Assembly: GCF_018449695.1 (NCBI RefSeq)
Contig: NZ_JAAVUY010000012.1
Span: 62,001 to 126,000 of the forward strand
Length of the DNA: 64,000 nt
DNA from: Bradyrhizobium sp. dw_411
GTDB taxonomy: Bacteria > Pseudomonadota > Alphaproteobacteria > Rhizobiales > Xanthobacteraceae
Direction of reading: 5' to 3'
This document shows, piece after piece, positions 32,709 to 41,401 of this stretch (the stretch's first letter is position 1; each line of letters begins with the position of its first letter). A program made the position numbers and the translations under genes. A model generated the notes under the pieces. That model was not told where the DNA came from. It ran no database searches and saw only the letters and a program-made list of their open reading frames with translations.

Positions 32709-33959
32709 GTGGCCATTGATTTCCGATTGACCGCGCACCAACGCGAACTTCAGCTCCAGTCCCGCAAATTCGCGCGGGAGGTGCTGTCGCCGGCTTTGGC
32801 GGCAGAGTCGCTGTCGACGGCGGAGCAACGGTTCGCCGCAACCAGGCCCGCTTACGAAGCGATGATCGCGGCCGGATTCTTGCGGAAGTGCATTCCTCTA
32901 TCTGCCGGGGGAGAGAATGCGGGCCTCATCGATACGGCGATCATGGTCGAAGAGCTCTATGCGGTGAACGCCGGCGTTACCTTGACATTGATCGGGACGG
33001 TCCTTGGGTTGTTGCCGCTCTTGATCGGCGGCACGCAAGAGCAAAGGGGGCGGCTGTTGCCTCCATTCCTCAAACAGACCGGCGCACCCTTGGCTGGATT
33101 TTGCGCCACCGAGCCGGGCGGCAGCGCCAATGCCGGATCGCCGCCGCCGGGCGAGGGCGTTCGTACCACCGCCACGCTTCGGGGCGGGCGATGGATCATC
33201 GAAGGCCGAAAAAGCTGGGTCTCTTCGGCCACAGGCTGGGATCGCAAGGGCGCAGATATTCTAACGGTGCTGTGCCGAACCGATCCTGATGCGCCTCCCG
33301 AACGGAGCATTTCGATTCTGGCCGTGGAGCGCCCGGTATCGGGTCTCGTGTTTGAGCGTGCGATCGATGCGGTCGGGCATCGTGCGCACCTCTTGCCCGA
33401 GTTCAGTCTTAAGGGCGCTAGCGTACCCGAAGATCACGTTCTGGGCAGCGTTGGCGGTGGTTTATCTCTGACGGCTGCGTGCTTCACAGGCGCAGCGGCC
33501 CTCGTTGGAGTTTTCGCGGTCGCGCTGATGCGGGCGGCGTTTGAGTTCGCGCTGGGCTTCGCGCGCAGCGAAACGCGCGGCGGCATTCACCCCATTATCG
33601 AACATCAGGCCGTGGGATACGCGCTGGCCGACGCGAAGACAGCCATCGAAGCGGCCCGCTGTCTTTGCTGGCGGGCATGCCAGGCAGTCGATCTGCAATC
33701 GGCCAGTGCGCCGGAGCTGGCGATCGAAGCAAAGGTCCATGGTTCGGAAACCGCGGTGCGGGTGCTGACGGATCTCATGCGCGTCGTCGGGGTGGAGAGC
33801 TACGATCACGCGCTCCCGTTGGGGCGCCTGCTGCAGGATGCGCTCGCGCTTCCTCTGTTTGGCGGCGGCAACATCGGCGTCCGGCGCCGGCAACTCCACG
33901 CGCTCTTGAAACAGCCGGGATACGATCCGCTGATGACCAGCGGCGAGGTGGAAGTCTGA
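32709..33959 (+). CDS. Acyl-CoA dehydrogenase-like flavoprotein, divergent (second tandem copy)
   Basis: A 416-residue paralogue of the preceding gene, colinear over its whole length. It keeps the flavin-binding middle domain (FCATEPGGSANAGSPPPGEG, WIIEGRKSWVSSATGW). The catalytic-Glu position reads FGGGNIG, so neither Glu nor Asp is present. The two proteins may form a heteromer in which one subunit is catalytic. GTG 32709 has an AGGAAGGAAAG ribosome site. The coding strands are separated by only 38 bases, so they are co-transcribed. Confidence 0.8.
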   Translation: MAIDFRLTAHQRELQLQSRKFAREVLSPALAAESLSTAEQRFAATRPAYEAMIAAGFLRKCIPLSAGGENAGLIDTAIMVEELYAVNAGVTLTLIGTVLGLLPLLIGGTQEQRGRLLPPFLKQTGAPLAGFCATEPGGSANAGSPPPGEGVRTTATLRGGRWIIEGRKSWVSSATGWDRKGADILTVLCRTDPDAPPERSISILAVERPVSGLVFERAIDAVGHRAHLLPEFSLKGASVPEDHVLGSVGGGLSLTAACFTGAAALVGVFAVALMRAAFEFALGFARSETRGGIHPIIEHQAVGYALADAKTAIEAARCLCWRACQAVDLQSASAPELAIEAKVHGSETAVRVLTDLMRVVGVESYDHALPLGRLLQDALALPLFGGGNIGVRRRQLHALLKQPGYDPLMTSGEVEV

Positions 33960-33994
33960 CCAAAGCGAAGTTTTTTTATTGAACGAGGTAAATC

Positions 33995-34714
33995 ATGAGC
34001 ACAGAGCAGAAAGTAGTCGTCGTCACCGGAGCATCTCAGGGGATCGGTGCGGGTATGGTTCAGGCTTTCAAGGACCGCAACTATCGGATTGTCGCCACAT
34101 CGCGCTCGATCAAGCCGTCGACCGATGCGAGCATCGTCACTGTACAAGGCGACGTCGGCGCCGCGGACACCGCCGAGCGGGTGTTTAAAACGGCAATCGA
34201 GAAGTTCGGCCGCGTCGACACGCTGGTCAACAACGCCGGCATGTTCATGGCAAAGCCATTCACGCTTTATTCGCCGGAAGACTATGCGGCCTATATATCG
34301 ACCAACGTGACAGGCTTCTTTCACATGACCCAGCATGCCCTTCAATTGATGGGCAAGCAGGGAAGCGGCCATGTCGTTTCGATCACCACAAGTCTTGTCG
34401 ACCAGCCGATGAGCGCTGTCCCGGCCGTATTGGCCTCGCTCACAAAAGGGGCGCTCGGCGCCGCAACGAAATCGCTTGCTATCGAATATGCGAAAGCCGG
34501 GGTCCGTATCAACGCCGTGTCTCCGGGAATCATCAAGACACCGATGCACCCACCGGAAGCACATCAAGCCTTGGGCGCGCTCCATCCAATGGGCCGGATG
34601 GGAAATGTGTCCGATATAGTAGACGCGGTGCTCTATTTGGAAGATGCGGCGTTTGTAACCGGGGAGATTCTCCACGTCGACGGCGGGCAAGCCGCTGGCC
34701 ATCACACGTTATAA
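33995..34714 (+). CDS. Short-chain dehydrogenase/reductase without the canonical Tyr
   Basis: A 239-residue classical-length SDR. The dinucleotide motif is VVTGASQGIGAGMV, followed by the structural LVNNAGMFMAKPF. Around the active site the usual YxxxK is replaced by AVLASLTKGALGAAT, so the Lys remains but the Tyr position is Ala or Leu. The C-terminal block RINAVSPGIIKTPM is normal. Such variants often have altered or lost oxidoreductase activity. GAGG precedes ATG 33995, 35 bases after the second acyl-CoA dehydrogenase gene, so it belongs to the same transcript. Confidence 0.82.
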   Translation: MSTEQKVVVVTGASQGIGAGMVQAFKDRNYRIVATSRSIKPSTDASIVTVQGDVGAADTAERVFKTAIEKFGRVDTLVNNAGMFMAKPFTLYSPEDYAAYISTNVTGFFHMTQHALQLMGKQGSGHVVSITTSLVDQPMSAVPAVLASLTKGALGAATKSLAIEYAKAGVRINAVSPGIIKTPMHPPEAHQALGALHPMGRMGNVSDIVDAVLYLEDAAFVTGEILHVDGGQAAGHHTL

Positions 34715-35006
34715 ACCGGCAACACCTCAATATCATGGCCAGGATTGGCGGCAACGGACCGCCGTTCCAGATTTGCAGCCCGATGGGTTACGCCAGAGGC
34801 GAGAACCGGTCATAGACGGATCCCAAAAATCTTCGCGTACGAATGTGTCAGTGCGCAGCGAGGCGACGAACCGCGCTGTACAACAACGAGAAGCAGCACA
34901 ACCATTCCAGCGATGATCGTCCCATTCAATATCGTGGCAGGCATTCGCGGCACAGTCGCGATCAGGCGCGAGCCAGTTTCGCGTCGGATCGTCACACGGG
35001 TGCCGC

Positions 35007-35918
35007 ATGTCCGAAGCTGTCAAGAAAAACAATCGAAGCGCCGATGCTGGCGTTCCTCGGCTCTTTGTCCTCGAGCTGAACGCCGGCCGCATTCACACCA
35101 TGAATACGGACGGTTCCGATCGCAAGACCATCGTATCGGATTGTCATTTGCCCGACGGCATCGTCGTCGATGTGGACGCGGGCCATATCTACTGGACCAA
35201 TATGGGCATCCCGAACCTGGATGACGGGTCGATCGAACGTGCCGACCTCGACGGCAAGAACCGCAAGATCATTGTCGCACAGGGACACACCCACACCCCA
35301 AAACAGATCATTCTCGATAAGAACGGCGGCAAGCTCTATTGGTGCGACCGCGAGGGTATGCGCGTCATGCGCTGCAATCTCGATGGCTCGCAGTTGGAGA
35401 CGCTCATCGAAACGGGGCGCGGCGAAGCCGAAAGCCGGGATGCGACGCGATGGTGCGTCGGACTGACCATCGACCCGAAATTAGGACATATCTACTGGAC
35501 ACAAAAAGGTCCTGACAACGCGGGGCTCGGCCGCCTCCTCCGTGCCAACGTCGAAATTCCCGCCGGCCAAACGGCAGCGACCAGATCCGACATCGAGATA
35601 TTCTTCGACAAACTGCCGGAGCCGATCGATATCGAGCTCGATCACGCCAACCGCGTTCTCTACTGGACCGACCGTGGCGACCCTCCGCGCGGCAACACCG
35701 TGAACCGGGCCTCGATCGACAACAAGCCTGCCGAGCCGGAGATCGTGGTGACCCATCTCATGGAAGGGATCGGCATCGCGCTCGATATTCCAAACAACCG
35801 CATGTTCGTGACCGATTTCGCCGGTTCGGTCTATTCCGCCGATCTCGACGGAAAGAACGAGCGCAATTTCGTCTACGCCCAGGGCAATCTCACCGGCATC
35901 GCCTACGCCGAAATCTGA
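35007..35918 (+). CDS. Cytoplasmic YWTD-type beta-propeller (SMP-30/LDL-receptor-like repeats)
   Basis: A 303-residue protein of repeated beta-propeller blades: IYWTNMG, LYWCDRE, IYWTQKG and LYWTDRG mark four successive YWTD-type strands, with RADLDGKNRK and SADLDGKNE repeats between. There is no signal peptide, so it should be cytoplasmic, unlike most YWTD proteins. It lies between an SDR and a 3-hydroxyacyl-CoA-dehydrogenase-like gene; the next gene begins 20 bases later. A lactonase-like or binding role in this pathway is only a guess. The 292-base gap upstream holds no evident gene and may contain a second promoter. Confidence 0.78.
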   Translation: MSEAVKKNNRSADAGVPRLFVLELNAGRIHTMNTDGSDRKTIVSDCHLPDGIVVDVDAGHIYWTNMGIPNLDDGSIERADLDGKNRKIIVAQGHTHTPKQIILDKNGGKLYWCDREGMRVMRCNLDGSQLETLIETGRGEAESRDATRWCVGLTIDPKLGHIYWTQKGPDNAGLGRLLRANVEIPAGQTAATRSDIEIFFDKLPEPIDIELDHANRVLYWTDRGDPPRGNTVNRASIDNKPAEPEIVVTHLMEGIGIALDIPNNRMFVTDFAGSVYSADLDGKNERNFVYAQGNLTGIAYAEI

Positions 35919-35938
35919 CAACGCTTCGGAGACCTGAC

Positions 35939-36889
35939 ATGACCGATACCAAGCCCATTCGCCGCATCGCCATCATCGGCACCGGCGTGATTGGCGCGAG
36001 TTGGGCCGCGCTGTTTCTCGCCAAGGGATTGCAGGTCGTTGCGACCGATGTCGCGCCGAACGCCGAAGCCGGCTTGAGGAAGTTCGTGGATACGGCCTGG
36101 CCCGCGCTCCAGCGCCTGGGCCTCTCACCGGGCGCGTCGCAATCGAATCTGAAGTTCACCGCCGCACTCACCCAGGCAGTAGATGGAGTCGATCTCGTCC
36201 AGGAGAACGGGCCCGAGCGGATCGAATTCAAGCAGAAGCTCTATGGGCAACTGGATGAACTGCTGGCGCCTGACGTCATCATCGCCTCGAGTTCGTCGGG
36301 CCTCACCATGAGCGAAATCCAGAAGGGCGCTGCGACCCATCCGGAGCGCTGCGTCATCGCCCATCCGTTCAATCCGCCTCATCTGATTCCGCTGACCGAG
36401 ATCGTCGGCGGGGCCAAGACCTCGGAAGCGACCATCAAGCGCGCCGAAGCGTTTTACACCTCGATCGGGCAACGGACGGTGCGGCTTAACAAGGAAATGC
36501 CCGGGCATGTCGCCAACCGCCTTCAGGCAGCGCTGAGCCGCGAGGTTTATTACCTCGTCGCCGAAGGTGTGGTGAGCGCGGCCGACGTTGACACTGCCTT
36601 GAGCTGGGGGCCGGGCCTGCGCTGGGGGGTGATGGGCAGCATGATGCTCAACCATCTCGGTGGCGGCCCTGGCGGTATCGAGCACTTCTTCCAGCAGTTT
36701 ACCGGCCCGATGACGGCGTGGTGGAAGACCCTCGGCTCCCCGGTGCTGACGCCGGAAGTGCAAAAGAAGCTCATCGACGGCGTCCATGCCGAAGCCGGAT
36801 CGCGCTCGATCGACGAACTCGCGGCGGAACGCGACGAGGTCCTGCTCGGCCTCATCGAGCTGCGCAAAAAGCTTGCCAGGCCGAGCTGA
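35939..36889 (+). CDS. 3-hydroxyacyl-CoA dehydrogenase / L-carnitine dehydrogenase-like protein
   Basis: A 316-residue NAD-dependent dehydrogenase. The Rossmann motif IAIIGTGVIGASWAALFL is at the N-terminus. The substrate-side block has VQENGPERIEFKQKL, IIASSSSGLTMSEIQ, and the catalytic His in VIAHPFNPPHLIPLTEIV, followed by the GHVANRLQAALSREVYYLV helix. Length and the QENGPER block suggest the L-carnitine/lambda-crystallin group rather than classical HbdA. Carnitine as substrate would imply a quaternary-amine pathway, but the neighbours fit generic acyl-CoA catabolism better. GGAG precedes the ATG. Confidence 0.85.
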   Translation: MTDTKPIRRIAIIGTGVIGASWAALFLAKGLQVVATDVAPNAEAGLRKFVDTAWPALQRLGLSPGASQSNLKFTAALTQAVDGVDLVQENGPERIEFKQKLYGQLDELLAPDVIIASSSSGLTMSEIQKGAATHPERCVIAHPFNPPHLIPLTEIVGGAKTSEATIKRAEAFYTSIGQRTVRLNKEMPGHVANRLQAALSREVYYLVAEGVVSAADVDTALSWGPGLRWGVMGSMMLNHLGGGPGGIEHFFQQFTGPMTAWWKTLGSPVLTPEVQKKLIDGVHAEAGSRSIDELAAERDEVLLGLIELRKKLARPS

Positions 36890-36949
36890 GCGAATCTGAC
36901 GCGTCTTTCAATTTTCCGGATTTCAAGGCCGCCACATCAGGAGTTCCCA

Positions 36950-38164
36950 ATGCCCACCGTCACCGCAGCCAACAAGAGCGCCGCACCGGCGCCCGCACCC
37001 AACGGCGATTTCTATCAACTGGTCGAACTTCTCACGCCCGAGGAGAAAGCGCTGGTGGCGAAGGTGCGGACATACATGGAAACCAAAGTACAGCCGATCA
37101 TCAACAAATACTGGTCCGACGATGCGTTTCCGTTCGAACTGCTGCCTTCGTTCAAGGAACTCGGCATCGGCGGGCTAAGCTACGAGGGGTATGGCTGTCC
37201 GGGCGGAAGCCAGAAGCTGTTCGGCTTTGTCGCGATGGAGCTGGCCCGCACCGACGCGTCGTTCTGCACGTTCTTCGGCGTGCACAGCGGCCTGGCGATG
37301 GGATCGATCTATCTCGATGGATCCGAGGAGCAGAAGCAGAAATGGCTGCCGCCAATGGCGCGTTTCGAAAAGATCGGATGTTTCGGATTGACCGAGCCGC
37401 TGGTCGGTTCGGGAACGAGCGGCGGGATGACCACGACCGCCAAGCGTGAAGGCGATACCTGGATTCTCAACGGACAGAAGCGCTGGATCGGCAATGCGCC
37501 GTGGTGCGACATCTCCATCATCTGGGCGCGCGATCTCGATGATAATCAGGTCAAGGGCTTCATCGTCGAGAACAAGTCGACGCCCGGCTTCAGCGTCGAG
37601 AAGATCGAGCACAAGATTGCGCTCAAGGTGGTCCAGAACGGCCAGATCACGATGAAGGACGTTCGGATACCGGAGGCTAACCGCCTGCAGGGCGGCAACT
37701 CGTTCCGCGATACCGCGCGCGTGTTGCGGATGACGCGCTACATGGTGGGTTGGGCGTCAACCGGCATTCAGATGGGCGCATTCGAAGCAACCCTCAAATA
37801 CGCCCAGGAGCGGCTGCAATTCGGCAAGCCGATCGCCTCGTTCCAGATGATTCAGGATCTGCTTGCCAAGATGCTTGGCAATCTGACCGCCTGCCAGTGC
37901 ATGATGCTCCGCCTGGCGCAGCTCGATGACGAAGGCAAGCTTACCGACCATCATGCCGCGCTGGCGAAAGCGTTCTGCACCTCGAAATCGCGCGAGACGG
38001 TCTCATGGGGGCGCGAGGTCCTGGGCGGCAACGGCATCGTTGCCGACTACAACGTCGCGCGCTTCTTCGCCGATGCCGAGGCGCTCTATTCCTATGAAGG
38101 TACCTATCAGATGCAAAATCTGATCGTCGGCAAGGCCATCACCGGCCACGGCGCCTTCATTTGA
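36950..38164 (+). CDS. Acyl-CoA dehydrogenase (glutaryl-CoA/short-chain type)
   Basis: A 404-residue conventional acyl-CoA dehydrogenase. It has the FAD/substrate segment CFGLTEPLVGSGTSGGMTT, TWILNGQKRWIGNAPW, the ERLQFGKPIASFQMIQ block, and the C-terminal YSYEGTYQMQNLIVG, whose Glu is the catalytic base. An N-terminal extension of about 25 residues rich in Ala/Pro precedes the fold. The KRWIGNAPWCD region resembles glutaryl-CoA dehydrogenases and plant-type ACX4 enzymes. AGGAG precedes ATG 36950. It contrasts with the two divergent copies upstream and is the obvious beta-oxidation dehydrogenase of this cluster. Confidence 0.9.
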   Translation: MPTVTAANKSAAPAPAPNGDFYQLVELLTPEEKALVAKVRTYMETKVQPIINKYWSDDAFPFELLPSFKELGIGGLSYEGYGCPGGSQKLFGFVAMELARTDASFCTFFGVHSGLAMGSIYLDGSEEQKQKWLPPMARFEKIGCFGLTEPLVGSGTSGGMTTTAKREGDTWILNGQKRWIGNAPWCDISIIWARDLDDNQVKGFIVENKSTPGFSVEKIEHKIALKVVQNGQITMKDVRIPEANRLQGGNSFRDTARVLRMTRYMVGWASTGIQMGAFEATLKYAQERLQFGKPIASFQMIQDLLAKMLGNLTACQCMMLRLAQLDDEGKLTDHHAALAKAFCTSKSRETVSWGREVLGGNGIVADYNVARFFADAEALYSYEGTYQMQNLIVGKAITGHGAFI

Positions 38165-38218
38165 CATCGCGGCGGCCGGCGCTCGGACGCCGGTCGTCCC
38201 CATCCAGGAGACACGATC

Positions 38219-39070
38219 ATGGTTTCGGGAACTGTACCGCTCACCCCTTCGCCTGCAATGGCGCCGAACTCCCAGCCGAGAGCGGCGTTGGCGCTTGCCA
38301 ATGCGCTGTACGAGAAAAAAGGTCCGATCGCCTACGTAACGGTTAATCGGCCCAAGGTGCTCAACGCGCTCAATACGTCGACCTGGGTCGATTTGCAGAC
38401 TGCATTTGAGGATGCAAAGGCCGACGCGTCCATACTCGGCGTGATTCTGACTGGCGCGGGCGACAAGGCTTTCATCGCCGGCGCCGATATCAGTGAGCTC
38501 GCGCATGTCGAAGCCTACGATGCGGAGGAGTCCAGCCGGTTCGGGCAGGGCGTGCTGGACTTCATCGAAAACCTCGGCAAGCCGGTGATCGCGGCGATCA
38601 ACGGCTTTGCGCTGGGCGGCGGTTGCGAGACGGCAATGGCTTGCACGATCAGGATCGCGGTCGAACATGCCAGATTTGGACAGCCCGAAGTCAAGCTGGG
38701 CCTGCTGCCCGGCGGCGGCGGAACGCAGCGTTTGCCGCGTCTGGTCGGCAAGGGTCGCGCGTTGCAGCTGATCCTCACGGGCGAGACGATTTCCGCGCAG
38801 GAGGCCTATCGTATCGGCCTCGTCAATGAGGTCGTTCCTGCTGCGGATCTGATTGCCCGTGCCGAGACGATCCTGAAGCAGATCGCGGCCAACGCGCCGA
38901 TCGCGGTGAAGTTCTCGCTGCAGGCGGCCAACAAGGGGCTGGAGACCAGCCAAAGCGAAGGCCTTGCGCTGGAGGCTTCCTATTTCGGTATTTGCGCCGC
39001 CACCGAAGACAAGAAGGAAGGCACCTCCGCCTTCCTCGAGAAACGTGCACCGAAGTTCCACGGTCGGTGA
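38219..39070 (+). CDS. Enoyl-CoA hydratase
   Basis: A 283-residue crotonase. After an Ala-rich N-terminal extension, the core has IAYVTVNRPKVLNALNTSTW, the oxyanion loop KAFIAGADISELA, and the active-site block INGFALGGGCETAMAC and PEVKLGLLPGGGGTQRLPR, carrying both catalytic Glu positions of hydratases. It should hydrate a 2-enoyl-CoA made by the acyl-CoA dehydrogenase next door. AGGAG precedes ATG 38219. Confidence 0.9.
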   Translation: MVSGTVPLTPSPAMAPNSQPRAALALANALYEKKGPIAYVTVNRPKVLNALNTSTWVDLQTAFEDAKADASILGVILTGAGDKAFIAGADISELAHVEAYDAEESSRFGQGVLDFIENLGKPVIAAINGFALGGGCETAMACTIRIAVEHARFGQPEVKLGLLPGGGGTQRLPRLVGKGRALQLILTGETISAQEAYRIGLVNEVVPAADLIARAETILKQIAANAPIAVKFSLQAANKGLETSQSEGLALEASYFGICAATEDKKEGTSAFLEKRAPKFHGR

Positions 39071-39105
39071 AGCAGCCCGAATAAGACGATCTGGAAAGGA
39101 CTGTC

Positions 39106-40332
39106 ATGGCAAGCGACAATATTTTCTCGGGACTGAAAGTGGTGGATCTCGCGAGCTTCATCGCCGGCCCCAGTGCCGCGGTGATTCTGTCGGACTTCGG
39201 CGCTGACGTCATCAAGGTGGAACCGCCGCACGGCGAACTATGGCGGCATGCGAACAACCTGCCACCGCAACCGGTCGCCGAAGATGCCTATCCCTGGCAC
39301 CTCGCCAATCGCAACAAGCGGGGTATCGCGCTTGATCTGAAGTCTCCAAGCGCCGCCCAGGTCCTCGAAAAGCTGGTCAAATGGGCCGACGTTCTCATCG
39401 TCAACACGCCGCATCCGGCGCGGGCGCGACTGAAGCTTGAATACACGGATGTGATGCAGTGGAATCCGCGTTTGATCTACGCGGACATCACGGGTTTCGG
39501 CGACAAGGGACCCGATGCAGATCTTCCCGGCTTCGATATCACGTCGTACTGGGCGCGCAGCGGATTGCTGTCGATGACACGCGATGCCGGTGCGCCGCCG
39601 ACCTGGCCGGTGGCCGGCAGCGGCGATAATGCCACCGCGGTCGGGCTTTATTCGGCGATCGTCACGGCGCTGTATCGTCGCGAGCGCACGGGGGAGGGGG
39701 CGCATGTTACGACCTCGCTGCTCGCCGAAGGTGTCTGGTCCGCCAGCGTCTCGATCCAGGCCGCGCTATGCGATGCGAAATTCTTCGGGCTGCACGATCG
39801 CAAGCATCCCGCAAATGCAGCCATGAATGTCTACCGTGCCAAGGACGAGACCTGGTTCGTTCTTCTCATCACGGCCGACAAGGTGGCAGCGGTCGCCAAG
39901 GCCATCGGTCGTCCCGATCTTCTGACCGATCCGCGCTTTTCCGACCCGGCGAAGCTGATGGCGAATATGCCACAGCTTACGGCAATCCTTGAGGAGGTCT
40001 TCTGTGCCGAGCCGATGGATCATTGGTACAAGGTATTCAGCGGCGTTCATGTGACGTTCGGCGCGGTACGTGGACCGCAAGAGGTGATCAACGATCCCCA
40101 GCTTCGGGCGAACGACATCATCATTCCGCTCGAGGGCGCGGGCGGCAAGCTGACGTCCACCATCTCCAGCCCGCTTCAGGTGCATGGCGTCACCAAAGTG
40201 TCCGCGAAGCGTGCCCCAAAGATTGGCGAACACAATGACGAGATTCTCCGGCAGCTTGGATTTAGCTCAGCCGAAATCGATGGGTTGCACCTAAGTGGCG
40301 CCGTTCCGAAAGCCAGGGAACAGGTGGCTTAA
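39106..40332 (+). CDS. CaiB/BaiF-family CoA-transferase
   Basis: A 408-residue class-III CoA-transferase. The N-terminal signature is KVVDLASFIAGPSAA, followed by VIKVEPPHGE and NRNKRGIALDLKSP. The catalytic Asp is probably in DLPGFDITSYWARSG (about residue 145). These enzymes move CoA between carboxylic acids and would activate the pathway acid using a CoA-thioester donor. It lies between two crotonase genes with short gaps, so it is part of the operon. The specific acids are not readable from sequence. Confidence 0.9.
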   Translation: MASDNIFSGLKVVDLASFIAGPSAAVILSDFGADVIKVEPPHGELWRHANNLPPQPVAEDAYPWHLANRNKRGIALDLKSPSAAQVLEKLVKWADVLIVNTPHPARARLKLEYTDVMQWNPRLIYADITGFGDKGPDADLPGFDITSYWARSGLLSMTRDAGAPPTWPVAGSGDNATAVGLYSAIVTALYRRERTGEGAHVTTSLLAEGVWSASVSIQAALCDAKFFGLHDRKHPANAAMNVYRAKDETWFVLLITADKVAAVAKAIGRPDLLTDPRFSDPAKLMANMPQLTAILEEVFCAEPMDHWYKVFSGVHVTFGAVRGPQEVINDPQLRANDIIIPLEGAGGKLTSTISSPLQVHGVTKVSAKRAPKIGEHNDEILRQLGFSSAEIDGLHLSGAVPKAREQVA

Positions 40333-40410
40333 TCGTGACGATAAGGAGTGACGTCAGTCGCTCCGAACCTCGATTTGCCATCAAATTTACCGGGAAACAG
40401 GACTTTGACA

Positions 40411-41193
40411 ATGGAAGACATTGTTACCGCTCAGTCAGGAAGCATCCTGCGTGTCCAATTGAACCGCCCGGCCAAGCGCAACGCGATGACGTCGGCAATG
40501 TACGTGGCCCTCGCAGACATCCTCAACGAGGCGGCGAAGGACGAGAACACGCGCGTTGTCCTCTGGCATGGCGCCGGCGATTCATTCTGCGCGGGTAACG
40601 ATATCGATGATTTCCTGAAGAACCCTCCGGGACCCGGAGTATCCCCGCAGGCCCGCCTGATGGAAGCGCTGGTGAACTTCGACAAGCCGCTCGTCGCCGC
40701 GGTCCAGGGTGCGGCGATCGGTGGCGGCACCACCATGCTGCTGCATTGTGACTTCATCTATGCGGGCGAGAGCACCAAATTCCAGTTGCCCTTCATCAAT
40801 CTTGCCGTGGTGCCGGAATTCGGATCGAGCTGCCTGATACCGGTGCGGATCGGTCACATCAGGGCGGCAGAACTGCTTTTGTTGGGAGGTCCCTTCGATG
40901 CCAGCCGCGCCGCGGAATTGGGGCTGGTCAACCAGGTCATGCCTGACAAGGACGTCATGGCGAGAGCTCGCGAAACGGCCGAGAAGTTGGCAGCGAAGCC
41001 GGCGGCGGCGCTGCAAGCCGGCAAGAGACTCGTCAAGCAGCCGTTTCGCGAGCAGATCAGGGCCGCGATGAAGGCCGAGAACGAAGAGTTCAGTGTGCAG
41101 GTCCGCTCCGACGACGCCAAAGAGGCGTTCAACGCTTTCCTGGAAAAGCGAAAGCCCGATTTCACGAGGCCGGCGAATGCGCAGCGCACCTGA
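40411..41193 (+). CDS. Enoyl-CoA hydratase/isomerase family protein
   Basis: About 260 residues of crotonase fold, with ILRVQLNRPAKRNAMTSAMY, the oxyanion loop DSFCAGNDIDDFL, VQGAAIGGGTTML and PFINLAVVPEFGSS. The first hydratase Glu position is Thr and the second region reads NLAVVPE, which suggests an isomerase or other crotonase activity rather than a classical hydratase. ATG 40411 is preceded by AGGA; a GTG at 40348 with AAGGA also fits and would add 21 residues. It is the last gene of the acyl-CoA operon. Confidence 0.84.
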   Translation: MEDIVTAQSGSILRVQLNRPAKRNAMTSAMYVALADILNEAAKDENTRVVLWHGAGDSFCAGNDIDDFLKNPPGPGVSPQARLMEALVNFDKPLVAAVQGAAIGGGTTMLLHCDFIYAGESTKFQLPFINLAVVPEFGSSCLIPVRIGHIRAAELLLLGGPFDASRAAELGLVNQVMPDKDVMARARETAEKLAAKPAAALQAGKRLVKQPFREQIRAAMKAENEEFSVQVRSDDAKEAFNAFLEKRKPDFTRPANAQRT

Positions 41194-41219
41194 TGGCGTG
41201 CAGTAACCCTGGGTTACCG

Positions 41220-41369
41220 ATGGATGGGCCTGATAACGGCGAGCGCCCCGGCCTTGAAGTCGTTGCGAGGGTCCTGCGCCGGTTGTTTTTCGTGACGTTG
41301 ATATTGTTGGGGCTGGCTTTTGCCGCGGCCTGTTACGCCGAGATGCTCGGCGTCTTTCAGTTCGATTAA
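41220..41369 (+). CDS. Small single-span membrane protein (hypothetical)
   Basis: A 49-codon open frame, MDGPDNGERPGLEV..., with one clear membrane segment (core RRLFFVTLILLGLAFAAA, about residues 20-37) and a short acidic tail. It begins just after a tight palindrome, GTAACCC-T-GGGTTAC (41203-41217). No ribosome site is evident, so translation is uncertain. It is not part of the acyl-CoA pathway on present evidence. Confidence 0.4.
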   Translation: MDGPDNGERPGLEVVARVLRRLFFVTLILLGLAFAAACYAEMLGVFQFD

Positions 41370-41401
41370 CTCGGAGCAGGTTCGGGATTGCGGGGCGAAG
41401 C

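Noticed and set aside
34715..35006. Open frames in the gap between the SDR and the YWTD propeller genes.
   Set aside because: They overlap flanking genes in other frames, show no family resemblance and no ribosome site.
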